Source of the DNA: Microcaldota archaeon
GTDB taxonomy: Archaea > Micrarchaeota > Micrarchaeia > Anstonellales > Bilamarchaeaceae
Length of the DNA stretch: 64,000 nt
Reading direction: 5' to 3'
NCBI GenBank assembly: GCA_016932815.1
Contig: JAFGCC010000002.1
Span: 1 to 64,000 of the forward strand
Shown here in pieces: positions 27,275-36,598 of this stretch. Every line of letters starts with the position of its first letter. Position 1 is the first letter of the stretch. The position numbers were made by a program, and so were the translations under genes. Under the pieces are notes generated by a model. The model was not told the origin of the DNA, ran no database searches, and saw only the letters and a list, made by a program, of their open reading frames with translations.

Positions 27275-27706
27275 GAGAAAACCGCTCCCCCCAAACGGAG
27301 TTCCAATGCGCCGGTTCCAGACGCCATAGACATGGCCAGGCTTGAGAAGGCCGTAGAACGGGCAATCCGGGAGAGGTTCGCAAAGGCAGAGCGTGAGAAG
27401 CCGCGGGCAAGGTGGGGCGTTAGGCTCCTCGTTGCGGGGGCGCTTGCTGGCGGAATCGGGCTGGCTGCGTGGAAACTGGATAACCTGGAAACCAAGGTTG
27501 AGAAAATTTCCGATGAAAGTGCCAGGATGAGAGCGAGAGTAGACCAGACTGAGAAAAACGTCAGCGAATTGGCAGAGACGATGTCCGAAATCCTTGCTAG
27601 GATGGACGGGCTGGTTGAAGGCATTCAAAAAATTGCGGAGGAGGTGGGGTACGAAAGGGAGCAGGAATCCCTTATTCGCTGCCCGGAAGGGGGGGAATGC
27701 AAATGA
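27272..27706 (+). CDS. Array gene H: single-TM coiled-coil protein with C-terminal IRCPEGGECK
   Basis: ARWGVRLLVAGALAGGIGLAAWKL TM; strong heptads; Cys tail. Confidence 0.78.
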   Translation: MEKTAPPKRSSNAPVPDAIDMARLEKAVERAIRERFAKAEREKPRARWGVRLLVAGALAGGIGLAAWKLDNLETKVEKISDESARMRARVDQTEKNVSELAETMSEILARMDGLVEGIQKIAEEVGYEREQESLIRCPEGGECK

Positions 27707-28359
27707 AGAAAAGGCCGCCGTACCTGAAGCTCGCTTATTCTAGGCCGAAGGAGTTGGAGGTCCAAGAGCGCAGGAGCCCGTGGGAGGGGAACGCCTCCGC
27801 CCCGAAGCATCTGGAAGCGGTGCCCCCCAGCCCGCCCGCGGGGTTTAAGGCCAAATCCTCCTGGGGAAAGAGGCTGATGGTTGCGGGAATCTTCGTGTCA
27901 TTTACGCTCTTCTGCAGGCAGCCGGGAGAGGATAAAAAGCCCCGGGGAATTGGAAGAAGGGGCTCTTCGGAAGTTAGCGAAATCGACAAATCCAGCACGG
28001 ATATCCGGGAGGCATCCGGAGACATCCGCAAGGCTACCCAGGAGATAGAAGAATCCAACCGGGAGTTCATAAAATACATGGAACGGCAAAGCCGGGAGTT
28101 TTCGAAATTCATGGAGGAGAAAAACAGGGAGATTGAGGAATCGGGGAAAGGGTTAGACGCGCAACTAGAGGCGCTGAAGGCGGTAAACAGGCGCCTTGAG
28201 AGGAGCGTGAGGGGGCTCTCCGGGGAATCGAAAAAGCTCAATGAAGGCGCGGATGGCGTGCTAAAGAAGACAGAGAATGTCCAGGGGCAGCAGAGAAAAA
28301 TCCTAAGGCGGCTGCGCAGGATGGAAAACCAGCGCGGAGCGGAAAAAGGGGCTCAATAA
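27703..28359 (+). CDS. Array gene I: single-TM coiled-coil protein (no Cys tail)
   Basis: ATGA overlap with H; SSWGKRLMVAGIFVSFTLFC TM; long helical domain with repeated SREFxKxMExxxRE. Confidence 0.72.
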   Translation: MKKRPPYLKLAYSRPKELEVQERRSPWEGNASAPKHLEAVPPSPPAGFKAKSSWGKRLMVAGIFVSFTLFCRQPGEDKKPRGIGRRGSSEVSEIDKSSTDIREASGDIRKATQEIEESNREFIKYMERQSREFSKFMEEKNREIEESGKGLDAQLEALKAVNRRLERSVRGLSGESKKLNEGADGVLKKTENVQGQQRKILRRLRRMENQRGAEKGAQ

Positions 28360-28362
28360 GGG

Positions 28363-28397
28363 TTTTTAACCTTTCTCCCACTAATTATAACCATATG
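28363..28397 (+). promoter_or_regulatory. Leaderless-type promoter of array unit 4
   Basis: TTTTTAACCTTTCTCCCACTAATTATAACCATATG; shares CACTAATTATAAC with 24336-24371. Confidence 0.62.
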
Positions 28398-28907
28398 AGG
28401 ATGCTCAGGCAACTCCCTGCGGAAAAAAGCGGCAAGCCCAATAAACCATGGAAGGTGAATCCATGGAAACCAAGCGAGAAAGCCAAGGACCGCATGCTAA
28501 TAGCAGGGCTGGCAATAGTATTTACCGTGGGCCCGGCATCGATAGTGTATAATCTCTCTAGGATATCCAATGCAAATGGCGGGCCTGCTGAATCGGGCGC
28601 AAAAGAAGAAGCATACGTGCCCCCAAAAAGAGAAGAGGGGAACTCCCGGGAAACGCTGCAGGGAATCCTGGAAGCAAGGCGCGCGATAAGCAGGAGGGGG
28701 AGGGAACTTGATTTGATAGACTCCATGCCTGCGGGAGAGGAAAAGAACGCAGCCATAAAGAAGTTCTTATGGGGGATGAACGAAGGCTGCGAAGAAAGCG
28801 CAATGGGGGAAATGAGCGACTCAATCTACAGGCTGGAAATGATGATAGAAGATATCAGGGCGAAGCAGGAAGAAGGATGCGGGTGCACAAACGAACCTAA
28901 GAAGTGA
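28395..28907 (+). CDS. Array gene J: single-TM protein with variant C-terminus EEGCGCTNEPKK
   Basis: KAKDRMLIAGLAIVFTVGPASIVYNL TM; coiled-coil region; leaderless promoter. Confidence 0.7.
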   Translation: MRMLRQLPAEKSGKPNKPWKVNPWKPSEKAKDRMLIAGLAIVFTVGPASIVYNLSRISNANGGPAESGAKEEAYVPPKREEGNSRETLQGILEARRAISRRGRELDLIDSMPAGEEKNAAIKKFLWGMNEGCEESAMGEMSDSIYRLEMMIEDIRAKQEEGCGCTNEPKK

Positions 28908-29973
28908 CCTCATCTAGCCTTCCGGTTTTTTCGGCTTCCTTTATCTCCATTGCAACGCGCCTCCCGAAACTTATTGGCTCGCGGTACAAATAATACGAAT
29001 AGGGAGTAAAACGCGTTCCGGGGGAACCGGGCATCCTAAATGACACATCGAATACGACGAACCGTTCCTTGCCGTCTTTCTCCTCTATTGCGCCCTGGAG
29101 CGCAAAAGGCCCAATTAGGCCCTGCGGGTAGAACTCCTTAACAGTTTCCACAAAGCGCTCTCCTGCTTCTATTCCCTTTTGCAGGAGCGATTCGCGCATC
29201 GTGCAGGATATGTGCCCGGCCTCTATTGTAGTGAAGCGGCGGTATTTTAGGACTTCCGACTGCTGGGGGGCGGGGAGGCGGAGCAGGCCGTCTATGTTGG
29301 TCTGCCTGCGCGTGTCTATTCCCAAGAGTTCAAGCTCCCCGCTCAAAGGCGAATAGAAGAAGTTGAAGTTGAACTGCGCGCCGAGGATGAATTCCTCTAT
29401 GCGCGCGTCTGCCAGGTCTTCTACCGCGATTGTGCCTTCGGAAATTAGCTGCTGGCTTTTTTCCTCAAACTCAGCAGGGCTTGCGGCAAAGAAGAATGCG
29501 CGCTCGTATGAGCGCTTGGCCTCCTGCACCTTCACTAAGGAGAGGACGTCTATTTCCTCCGGCTTGAACGTGCGTGCTATGTTGATTTTCGCGTTCTCAA
29601 GCAGGTCGTACTGGTTGTTTTCCGCGGTGCGCTCTTCTGCGCGCAGGAGGTGCTTGTTCCCGAAAATGGGGACTTTGAACTTGTTTTCTATATTGTCGTA
29701 TCCGACGTAAACCGAGAACGAGCGGTTGGGGATGAAGACCGAATCGGAGAGCTTCTCCTGGGTTTCATCCGATATTATGTCCGCAAATGAATCCAGGAGC
29801 AGGACGTCGTCAACTACGCCCATCCCCCTGCCGTTTCTGGTGCGGGACCTAAAGTGCTTTGAATATGTTACGTCCCTGCCTTTTTGGCACACTACCATCG
29901 ACTTGTATCCTTCTGCCTTTGCACCTTCGGAAACATCCAGCGCGGAGTGGCTTCCCAATGTTGAAATGAACAT
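28897..29973 (-). CDS. purP: PurP: formate-dependent AICAR ligase (FAICAR synthetase, ATP-grasp)
   Basis: STLGSHSALDVSEGAKAEGYKSMVVCQKGRDV; IEEFILGAQFNFNFFYSPLSGELELLGIDTRRQTNIDGLLRLPA; GPFALQ. Confidence 0.9.
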   Translation of the reverse strand: MFISTLGSHSALDVSEGAKAEGYKSMVVCQKGRDVTYSKHFRSRTRNGRGMGVVDDVLLLDSFADIISDETQEKLSDSVFIPNRSFSVYVGYDNIENKFKVPIFGNKHLLRAEERTAENNQYDLLENAKINIARTFKPEEIDVLSLVKVQEAKRSYERAFFFAASPAEFEEKSQQLISEGTIAVEDLADARIEEFILGAQFNFNFFYSPLSGELELLGIDTRRQTNIDGLLRLPAPQQSEVLKYRRFTTIEAGHISCTMRESLLQKGIEAGERFVETVKEFYPQGLIGPFALQGAIEEKDGKERFVVFDVSFRMPGSPGTRFTPYSYYLYREPISFGRRVAMEIKEAEKTGRLDEVTS

Positions 29974-30082
29974 GTGCTCGCCCTTTTTTTGGGTTAATGT
30001 ATAGCAGTAGTAATAAAAGAATGGTGGACAGCCTCCTGCCAAAAGATGAACGATGCGAACCGGATTAATGGGTTGCAAACAC

Positions 30083-30241
30083 TCATTCTTCGTGCAGGAG
30101 CGCCTTTATCTCCTTTTTGCGCGAAGAGAAGCAGGAATTGCAGAACACGAAAGTGTATCCGCTAAGGCTTATGCCGAAATTCCGCTCCCCATCCTCAAGG
30201 GGCTGCTTGCACATGCTGCATTCGTTGTTTCCTTCGAACAT
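30083..30241 (-). CDS. Small zinc-finger protein
   Basis: MFEGNNECSMCKQPLEDGERNFGISLSGYTFVFCNSCFSSRKKEIKALLHEE with CX2C...CX2C. Confidence 0.6.
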   Translation of the reverse strand: MFEGNNECSMCKQPLEDGERNFGISLSGYTFVFCNSCFSSRKKEIKALLHEE

Positions 30242-30395
30242 CGTTGTCGCCTCCGTATTTTTCCTATGGAAAAGAAAAAAGAGTGAAAATGACAAATGTT
30301 GGTGTTAGCAACTGCATTCATTACGGGGTTTTGGGGGTTGGTTTCTTCTTGGCCATACTACATCCGCCTCCGGTTAAGCTCCCTGGGCTTTTTGG

Positions 30396-30438
30396 TCCAC
30401 GGATTTTGGCAGCCTCGCTGCCCTAGCATTACCGTGGA
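30396..30438. other. Nested hairpin: TCCACGG(...GGCAGC-CTC-GCTGCC...)CCGTGGA
   Basis: Two nested perfect inverted repeats in an intergenic region. Confidence 0.55.
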
Positions 30439-30682
30439 TATTTGCCCATGATTGTATTAAAAACAGGAATTTTGCATTCGGAGGTTTTCCTGCGGCGATG
30501 CCTTGACGTGAAAAACAGGGGAGCAAAAGCTTAAATACCCAAAAAATTCCGGGGGAAGGCGCAGAATGCGGATATGAACGCGTGGAGAAAGATGCGGATT
30601 TTGCCTTTGCGTGTGGGAGGATGGAGGAGCGTTCCTTGGAAACGGGAAGGCGTGGCGTTTTTTGCGGGAAGCCGGCGCCTGC

Positions 30683-32014
30683 TCAAGAATGCGGGGGGGA
30701 ACTGCGGCGCAGGTATTCTTCTAGCGCATCCGGAAACCTGCGGATGAGTGCGGCCTCCCCAAGGAGGGCGGCGCGGGCGAGCTTTCCGCGGAGGTGGGAA
30801 GGCGCATCCCTGCATTCTTTGAAATCTTTTATGGCAGAGGAAACGTTGCGCAGCCTGCGCTCTGCGATTGCGTGAATCCTCCCCTCATCAAAATAGAAGG
30901 GGGGCTCGTGCTTTTTTATGAATGCCGAAACATCTTTTTGCAAATCAAGGAACGGGCCGCGGAAAGTCTGCATTTTAGGCAGTTCCGGAGAGCGCAGCTC
31001 AAAGAGCAGGAGGCAGCGCGAGGAAGCAGCGTATGCGTGCGAGCCTAGGACCTTGAACTCCGCCTTCTTCAAAAACGAGGATAGCTGGGATGAGAGCCTC
31101 CAGAGCTGGCCCCAGAGGACGTCGTCAACTATCCTGGGCTTCCCAAACGATAGGGCAAAGATTGAGCGGCCGCGGGCTGCGGATTCAAGCTGCTTCTTCG
31201 TGAATTTCTTTGGGAAGAAGTAGATTTCGGAGGGCTCTGCGCGGAATGAAGCGCAAAGGAACACTAAGCGCAGGAAGTTCTCCCCGCTTATTACCGCGGA
31301 AACGTTGCGCGTTAGGTCCACGGGGTCTATGACGGTCAGCGGGGCTCCGAAATCAGGGATTGCAGAATCCGTGCGGTATTTTTTTGCGGGGTCCAGCCTT
31401 ATTGGCGCCTTCCAGAGTGCCGCCGCATTCACAAACGCTTCAAAGCTCCCATAGTGGGCAATCATGAGCTCGCAGAGGTAGCCTGAGAAGCCGCGGATTT
31501 TTATTTCCGCGCCGTATAGGCCGTTTGCCCTGAGGAATTTCTTTAAGAGCAGCACTTCCGCCTTCTGCTTTGGCTTGAGGGTTTTTAGCACGTATTTTGT
31601 GTGCAATTGCGAGCGGTCCACCGCGGACTTTACCTTCTGCCCCTCTTTCATCTCATAGGAGGGGACCAGGTCTATTTTCTTCTTAAGATAATACATGCGC
31701 AAGTAAGGGTGCTCTGCATAGCCGACTTCAAACTTTGCGCGGGGGAAGGCTTTTTTAGCCGCACCCTTTAAGCTCTCAAACATCTTTTCCTTGGAATAGG
31801 AAACCGGGAAGATTGCGAAAACGTCTATGTCGCCTGCGCCCCTGAGGAACGTCCCTTTTGCAACTGAACCTGCAAGGAGAGTCCGCGTACCCTCTGGAAG
31901 CGCGGCAGAGAGGCGCCCTATTATTGAAGACGAAATCTTCCGCAGGCGGGCTCCCTCGGATTTGGTTGGGGAAACCCTGCGCAGGATTTTCGCGTATCCG
32001 TATCCATGTTTCAT
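30683..32014 (-). CDS. cca: CCA-adding enzyme (archaeal class I tRNA nucleotidyltransferase)
   Basis: LLAGSVAKGTFLRGAGDIDVFAIFP nucleotidyltransferase motif; DLVPSYEMKEGQKVKSAVDRSQLHTKYV. Confidence 0.92.
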   Translation of the reverse strand: MKHGYGYAKILRRVSPTKSEGARLRKISSSIIGRLSAALPEGTRTLLAGSVAKGTFLRGAGDIDVFAIFPVSYSKEKMFESLKGAAKKAFPRAKFEVGYAEHPYLRMYYLKKKIDLVPSYEMKEGQKVKSAVDRSQLHTKYVLKTLKPKQKAEVLLLKKFLRANGLYGAEIKIRGFSGYLCELMIAHYGSFEAFVNAAALWKAPIRLDPAKKYRTDSAIPDFGAPLTVIDPVDLTRNVSAVISGENFLRLVFLCASFRAEPSEIYFFPKKFTKKQLESAARGRSIFALSFGKPRIVDDVLWGQLWRLSSQLSSFLKKAEFKVLGSHAYAASSRCLLLFELRSPELPKMQTFRGPFLDLQKDVSAFIKKHEPPFYFDEGRIHAIAERRLRNVSSAIKDFKECRDAPSHLRGKLARAALLGEAALIRRFPDALEEYLRRSSPPHS

Positions 32015-32308
32015 TGCATAAAGGTGCGGAAAGAGGATTTTTAAATTTGGGGGAAGCGCGGGGGGCGGCAGGAAATGGGAATATCGGTGCAAAACGTGCG
32101 GCCAGAAGCGCAAAAAAGGCTAAAAAAAGCCGGAATCCACAGCGGGAGGGGCATTTATGCTGCAGGCTGTAACGGATGGATTTTGGGGCTTTTGGGCCCC
32201 GCAGGCAAAGGGGAGCGTTTTTTACTCCGTCGGTGCGCAATTTTACGACGTTGGAACCGAGAGGAAAAAGGAGAAAGGTTTATAAGTTAAATCTTCCAAA
32301 TTGCCCCC

Positions 32309-34597
32309 ATGCGAAAGGTTGCAATATTCCTATTGATATTCCTGCTTTTTTACGGCTGCATTGAAGAGCGGCAGATAAGCGTAAGCGGGTATGAGCAGAT
32401 TGAGAGCCTAAGCGGCACGGACTTTACCGGTGACGGCATAAACGATTTCATACTAGCCACATACGCGCCAAAGGTAATCAACCCCGAAGTGGGGGTTTCC
32501 ATAAAGAAAACCGTCGCGGTGTATCCGGTTTCGCTTAGTGCGCAGGTCATTAGCTGCATGCCCCTAACGGATTACGATTTGCAATACGTAAAGAACAGGA
32601 TAAACGAGTTTGACGAGGCAAGAAGCTCCGGGGAGAGCAGCTGCTTCTCTGCTCTGGGAATGGGCGGGGGAACCTGCACGGACGTTGACAACTGCCTCAC
32701 GCAGTGCACATCATATGCATGCACGAGGGCGAAATCCTTCGGGGAGAACACCTTCGGAAACGAGCTCTACGTATTCAGCCACGAATCCTCCGAGATGGAC
32801 AAGGCCATAGCGGATATTGAGGGAACCGTTTATACGGGCACCGAGGCGCAGAGGGAGGAACTGATAGAGGATATTACTACGCTCATGGCGCTATCATCCA
32901 AAATCTCTTCTAGCCTCCTGTTCCGCTCGGACGCTTTTGGCGCGTGCAGCAGGCCGATATACGATAGCGGAACGCTGTCTGCGGCCCTCTCAAGGCTGGG
33001 CAACATAACCGTCACTTCGGGCAGCTACGAATACAAGGTGGGAATAATCGCGGAGAGCGACCCCAACGAGGAGAGCATAGAGCTTTACGTGAAGGATACC
33101 CCTCCGCTACTGCTTGACATAGACCCGGTAACACTGGACGTGCTAGAGGACGGGACGCTCTTTGAAAAAGAGCCGATTACGGTGGGGTGGGATGCGCTGG
33201 AGCTTGATGCGTCCCATGAAGTGATGTATTACGATTTTGTTTCCGCAGACGAGCCTTCGGACGAGGTGCTCTCCAAATGGAAGTTCCCCAAGATAAAAGA
33301 GAGGAACCTAAAGGCGCTAACCTACGTCAACCAGGTGCTCTCGCACCCTGCGGGCGCAACCGTGTTCATAGTCTCAGAATACGTTTTCAATTCCACGCTG
33401 TTCCTGGGGTATTATGCCGCATTGGGCGCTGCGATGTCGCTGTGGGTGATACTGCTTTTCCTCCTGGTTTTCCTGGGGGAGCTGCTCTATTTCATAGCAA
33501 AGGCGGTAATGGACCGGAGGAATATGCGCGAGGCGCTCCTGGATTATTTCGGGGCACCCATGACCGACTGGAAGATGTATGGAATGGTGGGCGCGGTGCT
33601 AATGGGCGCAGCCGCAATGATTAACCTGTTCTACGTTGCCCCGGTTGCATCCGAGAACTTCCTAATAGATGAACTGGTGGCCACCCTGGGCTCTGATGCC
33701 GCAGGAGCCGGATGCGTGCTGCTATTCGTAATAGGCGCATACACTATTTTCCTGGTAATTGAGGATTGGCTAAAGGGAGTGGTTGTCGGCCCGGGCTATT
33801 ATAGGCTAAAGAACGCAACCAAGGAAGAAAACACCAGGATATTAGCTGACCTGCGCGAATCCTGGCAGGCGCTCAAGATGAGGGTGGAAGACCTCTCCAA
33901 GACCGGGATGGTCGTGACAGAAGAATACGCGATAATCGTTTCGGTCCCAATAGAGCGCTTAGAGCAGATGATTGCGACCGGGAAGCAGGGGATGGCCAAG
34001 CAATTAATCGTTTTCAACCAGGAGAGGCTTGAGGGCCTCAACCAGAAACTGGACGAAAAGGTAAACGTGATGAACCAGAAATGGCCCGAGTGGGAAGTTG
34101 AGCTTGCAAAGGCGCTTGAATCAAGCGACCAGATACCACTCAACACCCTGCTGTTCATCCCCCTCCAATGGAGGGAATGGGCCGTGGAAAAGTACATAAG
34201 CGAGAACCGCGCAAAAGGATATGTCCTAGAAGGGGACATCGTGACAAGGAGGGAAGTGAAAGTGGACGACCTCCTGACCAAGAAAGTAGAGGAGATGGTA
34301 AAGTCCAATCTTGCACAGCAGGCAGTCATCCTCTCAAAAGACGTGGAGGTTTTCAACTCCTTTGCGAAGGGAAAGAGAACCGTTGCGGACGTGTTGTTCC
34401 TAAAGCTTAAGGCATACTCCGAATCCCTTGCCAAAAAGATGGGGGCAAACGAGGTAAAGCGGTTCGTGGTTTCGGGAGGGAAGATGGCTGCGGTATACGT
34501 TAGCCATGATGGGCACCAGGCATTCATAGCCGCGCAGAAAGGGCGCATAAAGGAAGTGGTGGATGCCTGGGGCGGGACGGTGGAAAAACTCAAGTGA
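32309..34597 (+). CDS. Large membrane protein of unknown function with lipobox-like N-terminus and long cytosolic helical domain
   Basis: MRKVAIFLLIFLLFYGC; central TM cluster (~aa 355-490); conserved-looking helical C-terminus. Confidence 0.7.
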   Translation: MRKVAIFLLIFLLFYGCIEERQISVSGYEQIESLSGTDFTGDGINDFILATYAPKVINPEVGVSIKKTVAVYPVSLSAQVISCMPLTDYDLQYVKNRINEFDEARSSGESSCFSALGMGGGTCTDVDNCLTQCTSYACTRAKSFGENTFGNELYVFSHESSEMDKAIADIEGTVYTGTEAQREELIEDITTLMALSSKISSSLLFRSDAFGACSRPIYDSGTLSAALSRLGNITVTSGSYEYKVGIIAESDPNEESIELYVKDTPPLLLDIDPVTLDVLEDGTLFEKEPITVGWDALELDASHEVMYYDFVSADEPSDEVLSKWKFPKIKERNLKALTYVNQVLSHPAGATVFIVSEYVFNSTLFLGYYAALGAAMSLWVILLFLLVFLGELLYFIAKAVMDRRNMREALLDYFGAPMTDWKMYGMVGAVLMGAAAMINLFYVAPVASENFLIDELVATLGSDAAGAGCVLLFVIGAYTIFLVIEDWLKGVVVGPGYYRLKNATKEENTRILADLRESWQALKMRVEDLSKTGMVVTEEYAIIVSVPIERLEQMIATGKQGMAKQLIVFNQERLEGLNQKLDEKVNVMNQKWPEWEVELAKALESSDQIPLNTLLFIPLQWREWAVEKYISENRAKGYVLEGDIVTRREVKVDDLLTKKVEEMVKSNLAQQAVILSKDVEVFNSFAKGKRTVADVLFLKLKAYSESLAKKMGANEVKRFVVSGGKMAAVYVSHDGHQAFIAAQKGRIKEVVDAWGGTVEKLK

Positions 34598-34645
34598 GGC
34601 TTTACGCTTGAGGCGGGGGCTGCGTTTCCGTCCCCAGAGTGAGAT

Positions 34646-36589
34646 ATGCAGAGTGTGGCAAATCAGAAATCGGGAGAGAGGATAACTAGATACAAGGATG
34701 TTGATTACATGGTTGAAGAATACGGCGCTGAAACAATCAAGGTATTAGAGGGGCTGGAAGGAGTCCGCAAAAGGCCCGCGATGTACATCGGGGACACTTC
34801 AAAAAGGGGGCTGCATCACCTGGTATACGAAGTGGTGGACAACAGCATAGACGAGGCGCTTGCAGGCTACTGCAAGAACGTTGAGGTCGTGCTCACAAAG
34901 GGCGGCTCGGTAATGGTGCGCGATGACGGGAGGGGAATTCCCGTGGGAAAGCACTCCAAAACCGGCAAGTCCGCGCTGGAACTTGTAACCACAGTCCTGC
35001 ATGCCGGAGGAAAATTCGAGAAGAAAGCATACCAGGTAAGCGGCGGGCTGCACGGAGTCGGCCTCTCAGTCGTAAATGCGCTTAGCGAATGGATGGAAGT
35101 GGAAGTGCACCTTGGGGGAAAGAAGCACCAGCAGAAATACGAGAGGGGGAAAGCGGTTACGCCCGTGGAAGTGCTCGGGGACACCGATTATCGTGGAACG
35201 ATAGTGAGGTTCAAGCCGGACATGACCATATTCACCGGGGAATTGGACTTCAGCTACCTGCGCGAGAGGCTGCGCGAACTCGCGTTCTTAAACGCCGGGA
35301 TACGCATAGTCCTAGCAGATGAGGGCTCGGGGCAGAAGGAAGAGCTGCGCTACGAAGGCGGAATCAAGAGCTTCGTAGAATACATGAACCGCTCAAGAAA
35401 GCCCCTGCACGCCCCCTTTGGCTACGGGAAGAAGGTGGATGACGTTGATGTGGAATACTCTTTACAGTACACCGAGAACTTCACCCCTGTTGTGCACTCT
35501 TTTGTCAACAACATAAACACAGTTGAGGGGGGAACGCACCTTGTGGGATTCAAGACCGCACTTACCCGTGCAATAAACGAATACATGAAGGACAACAAGG
35601 CGCTAAAAGAGAGGAAAATCAGCGGGGACGACGTGTTGGAGGGGCTTACCGCAATAGTGAGCGTAAAGGTCATGGAACCCCAGTTTGAAGGGCAGACCAA
35701 GACCAAATTGGGGAACGCGGAAGTCCGCGGGATTACTTCCAGCGTCGTCTATGAGAGCTTAATGCAGTTCCTAAACGAGAACCCCGCAGAGGCAAAGAGG
35801 ATTGGGGAGAAGATGCTAAACGCCATGCGTGCGCGCGAGGCGGCGCAGAAGGCGAAGGAGCTAATTCGGAGAAAGAGCGTTTTTGAGAGCAGCGTGCTCC
35901 CCGGGAAGCTTGCGGACTGCATAGAGCGCAACCCGGCCAATGCGGAACTCTTCATAGTGGAGGGAGATTCCGCAGGCGGCAGCGGAAAGCAGGGGAGAGA
36001 CAGGCAAACCCAGGCAATCCTGCCTTTGAGGGGGAAAATCCTCAATGTGGAAAAAGCGCAAATCAACAGGGTGCTGCGGAGCGAAGAAATCAAGGCGCTA
36101 ATTACCAGCCTGGGGACCGGGTTCGGAGAGGACTTTGACCTTGAGAAATTGCGCTACCACAAAATCGTAATCATGACGGATGCGGACGTGGATGGAAGCC
36201 ACATCCGCACCTTGCTCCTCACCCTATTCTACAGGCACTTTAGGAGCATAATAGAAGGAGGGTATCTCTACATTGCCCAGCCGCCGCTATACCAGGTTAG
36301 GAAGGGCAGGGCGGCAGAATACGCCTACGATGATGCGCAGCTTGGGGAATTGATGGGCAAATTCGGGGAGAACGCAACCATACAGAGGTACAAGGGGCTT
36401 GGGGAAATGAACCCGGGGCAGCTCTGGGACACCACGCTCAACCCTGAGAACCGGACGCTAAAGAGGGTTAGCGTGCAGGATGCGATGAGGGCGGACGAGC
36501 TATTTACCACCCTCATGGGAGACGCGGTTGAGCCGCGCAGGAAATTCATAGAAGACCACGCGCGCGAGGTGGAGAACCTGGACATATAG
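34646..36589 (+). CDS. gyrB: DNA gyrase subunit B
   Basis: [19 protein letters not shown]...[59 protein letters not shown]. Confidence 0.97.
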   Translation: MQSVANQKSGERITRYKDVDYMVEEYGAETIKVLEGLEGVRKRPAMYIGDTSKRGLHHLVYEVVDNSIDEALAGYCKNVEVVLTKGGSVMVRDDGRGIPVGKHSKTGKSALELVTTVLHAGGKFEKKAYQVSGGLHGVGLSVVNALSEWMEVEVHLGGKKHQQKYERGKAVTPVEVLGDTDYRGTIVRFKPDMTIFTGELDFSYLRERLRELAFLNAGIRIVLADEGSGQKEELRYEGGIKSFVEYMNRSRKPLHAPFGYGKKVDDVDVEYSLQYTENFTPVVHSFVNNINTVEGGTHLVGFKTALTRAINEYMKDNKALKERKISGDDVLEGLTAIVSVKVMEPQFEGQTKTKLGNAEVRGITSSVVYESLMQFLNENPAEAKRIGEKMLNAMRAREAAQKAKELIRRKSVFESSVLPGKLADCIERNPANAELFIVEGDSAGGSGKQGRDRQTQAILPLRGKILNVEKAQINRVLRSEEIKALITSLGTGFGEDFDLEKLRYHKIVIMTDADVDGSHIRTLLLTLFYRHFRSIIEGGYLYIAQPPLYQVRKGRAAEYAYDDAQLGELMGKFGENATIQRYKGLGEMNPGQLWDTTLNPENRTLKRVSVQDAMRADELFTTLMGDAVEPRRKFIEDHAREVENLDI

Positions 36590-36598
36590 GTGGTACTC

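Noticed and set aside
23900-27706. Reading the RCPEGGEC tail as a zinc finger
   Set aside because: Only two cysteines, no other paired ligands in the same region, and predicted extracellular location; a disulfide or processing motif is more plausible.
23472-28907. Array as chemoreceptor or phage spanin genes
   Set aside because: No HAMP/MCP signalling hairpin, no ligand-binding PAS-like domain, and no holin/lysin or phage structural genes nearby.
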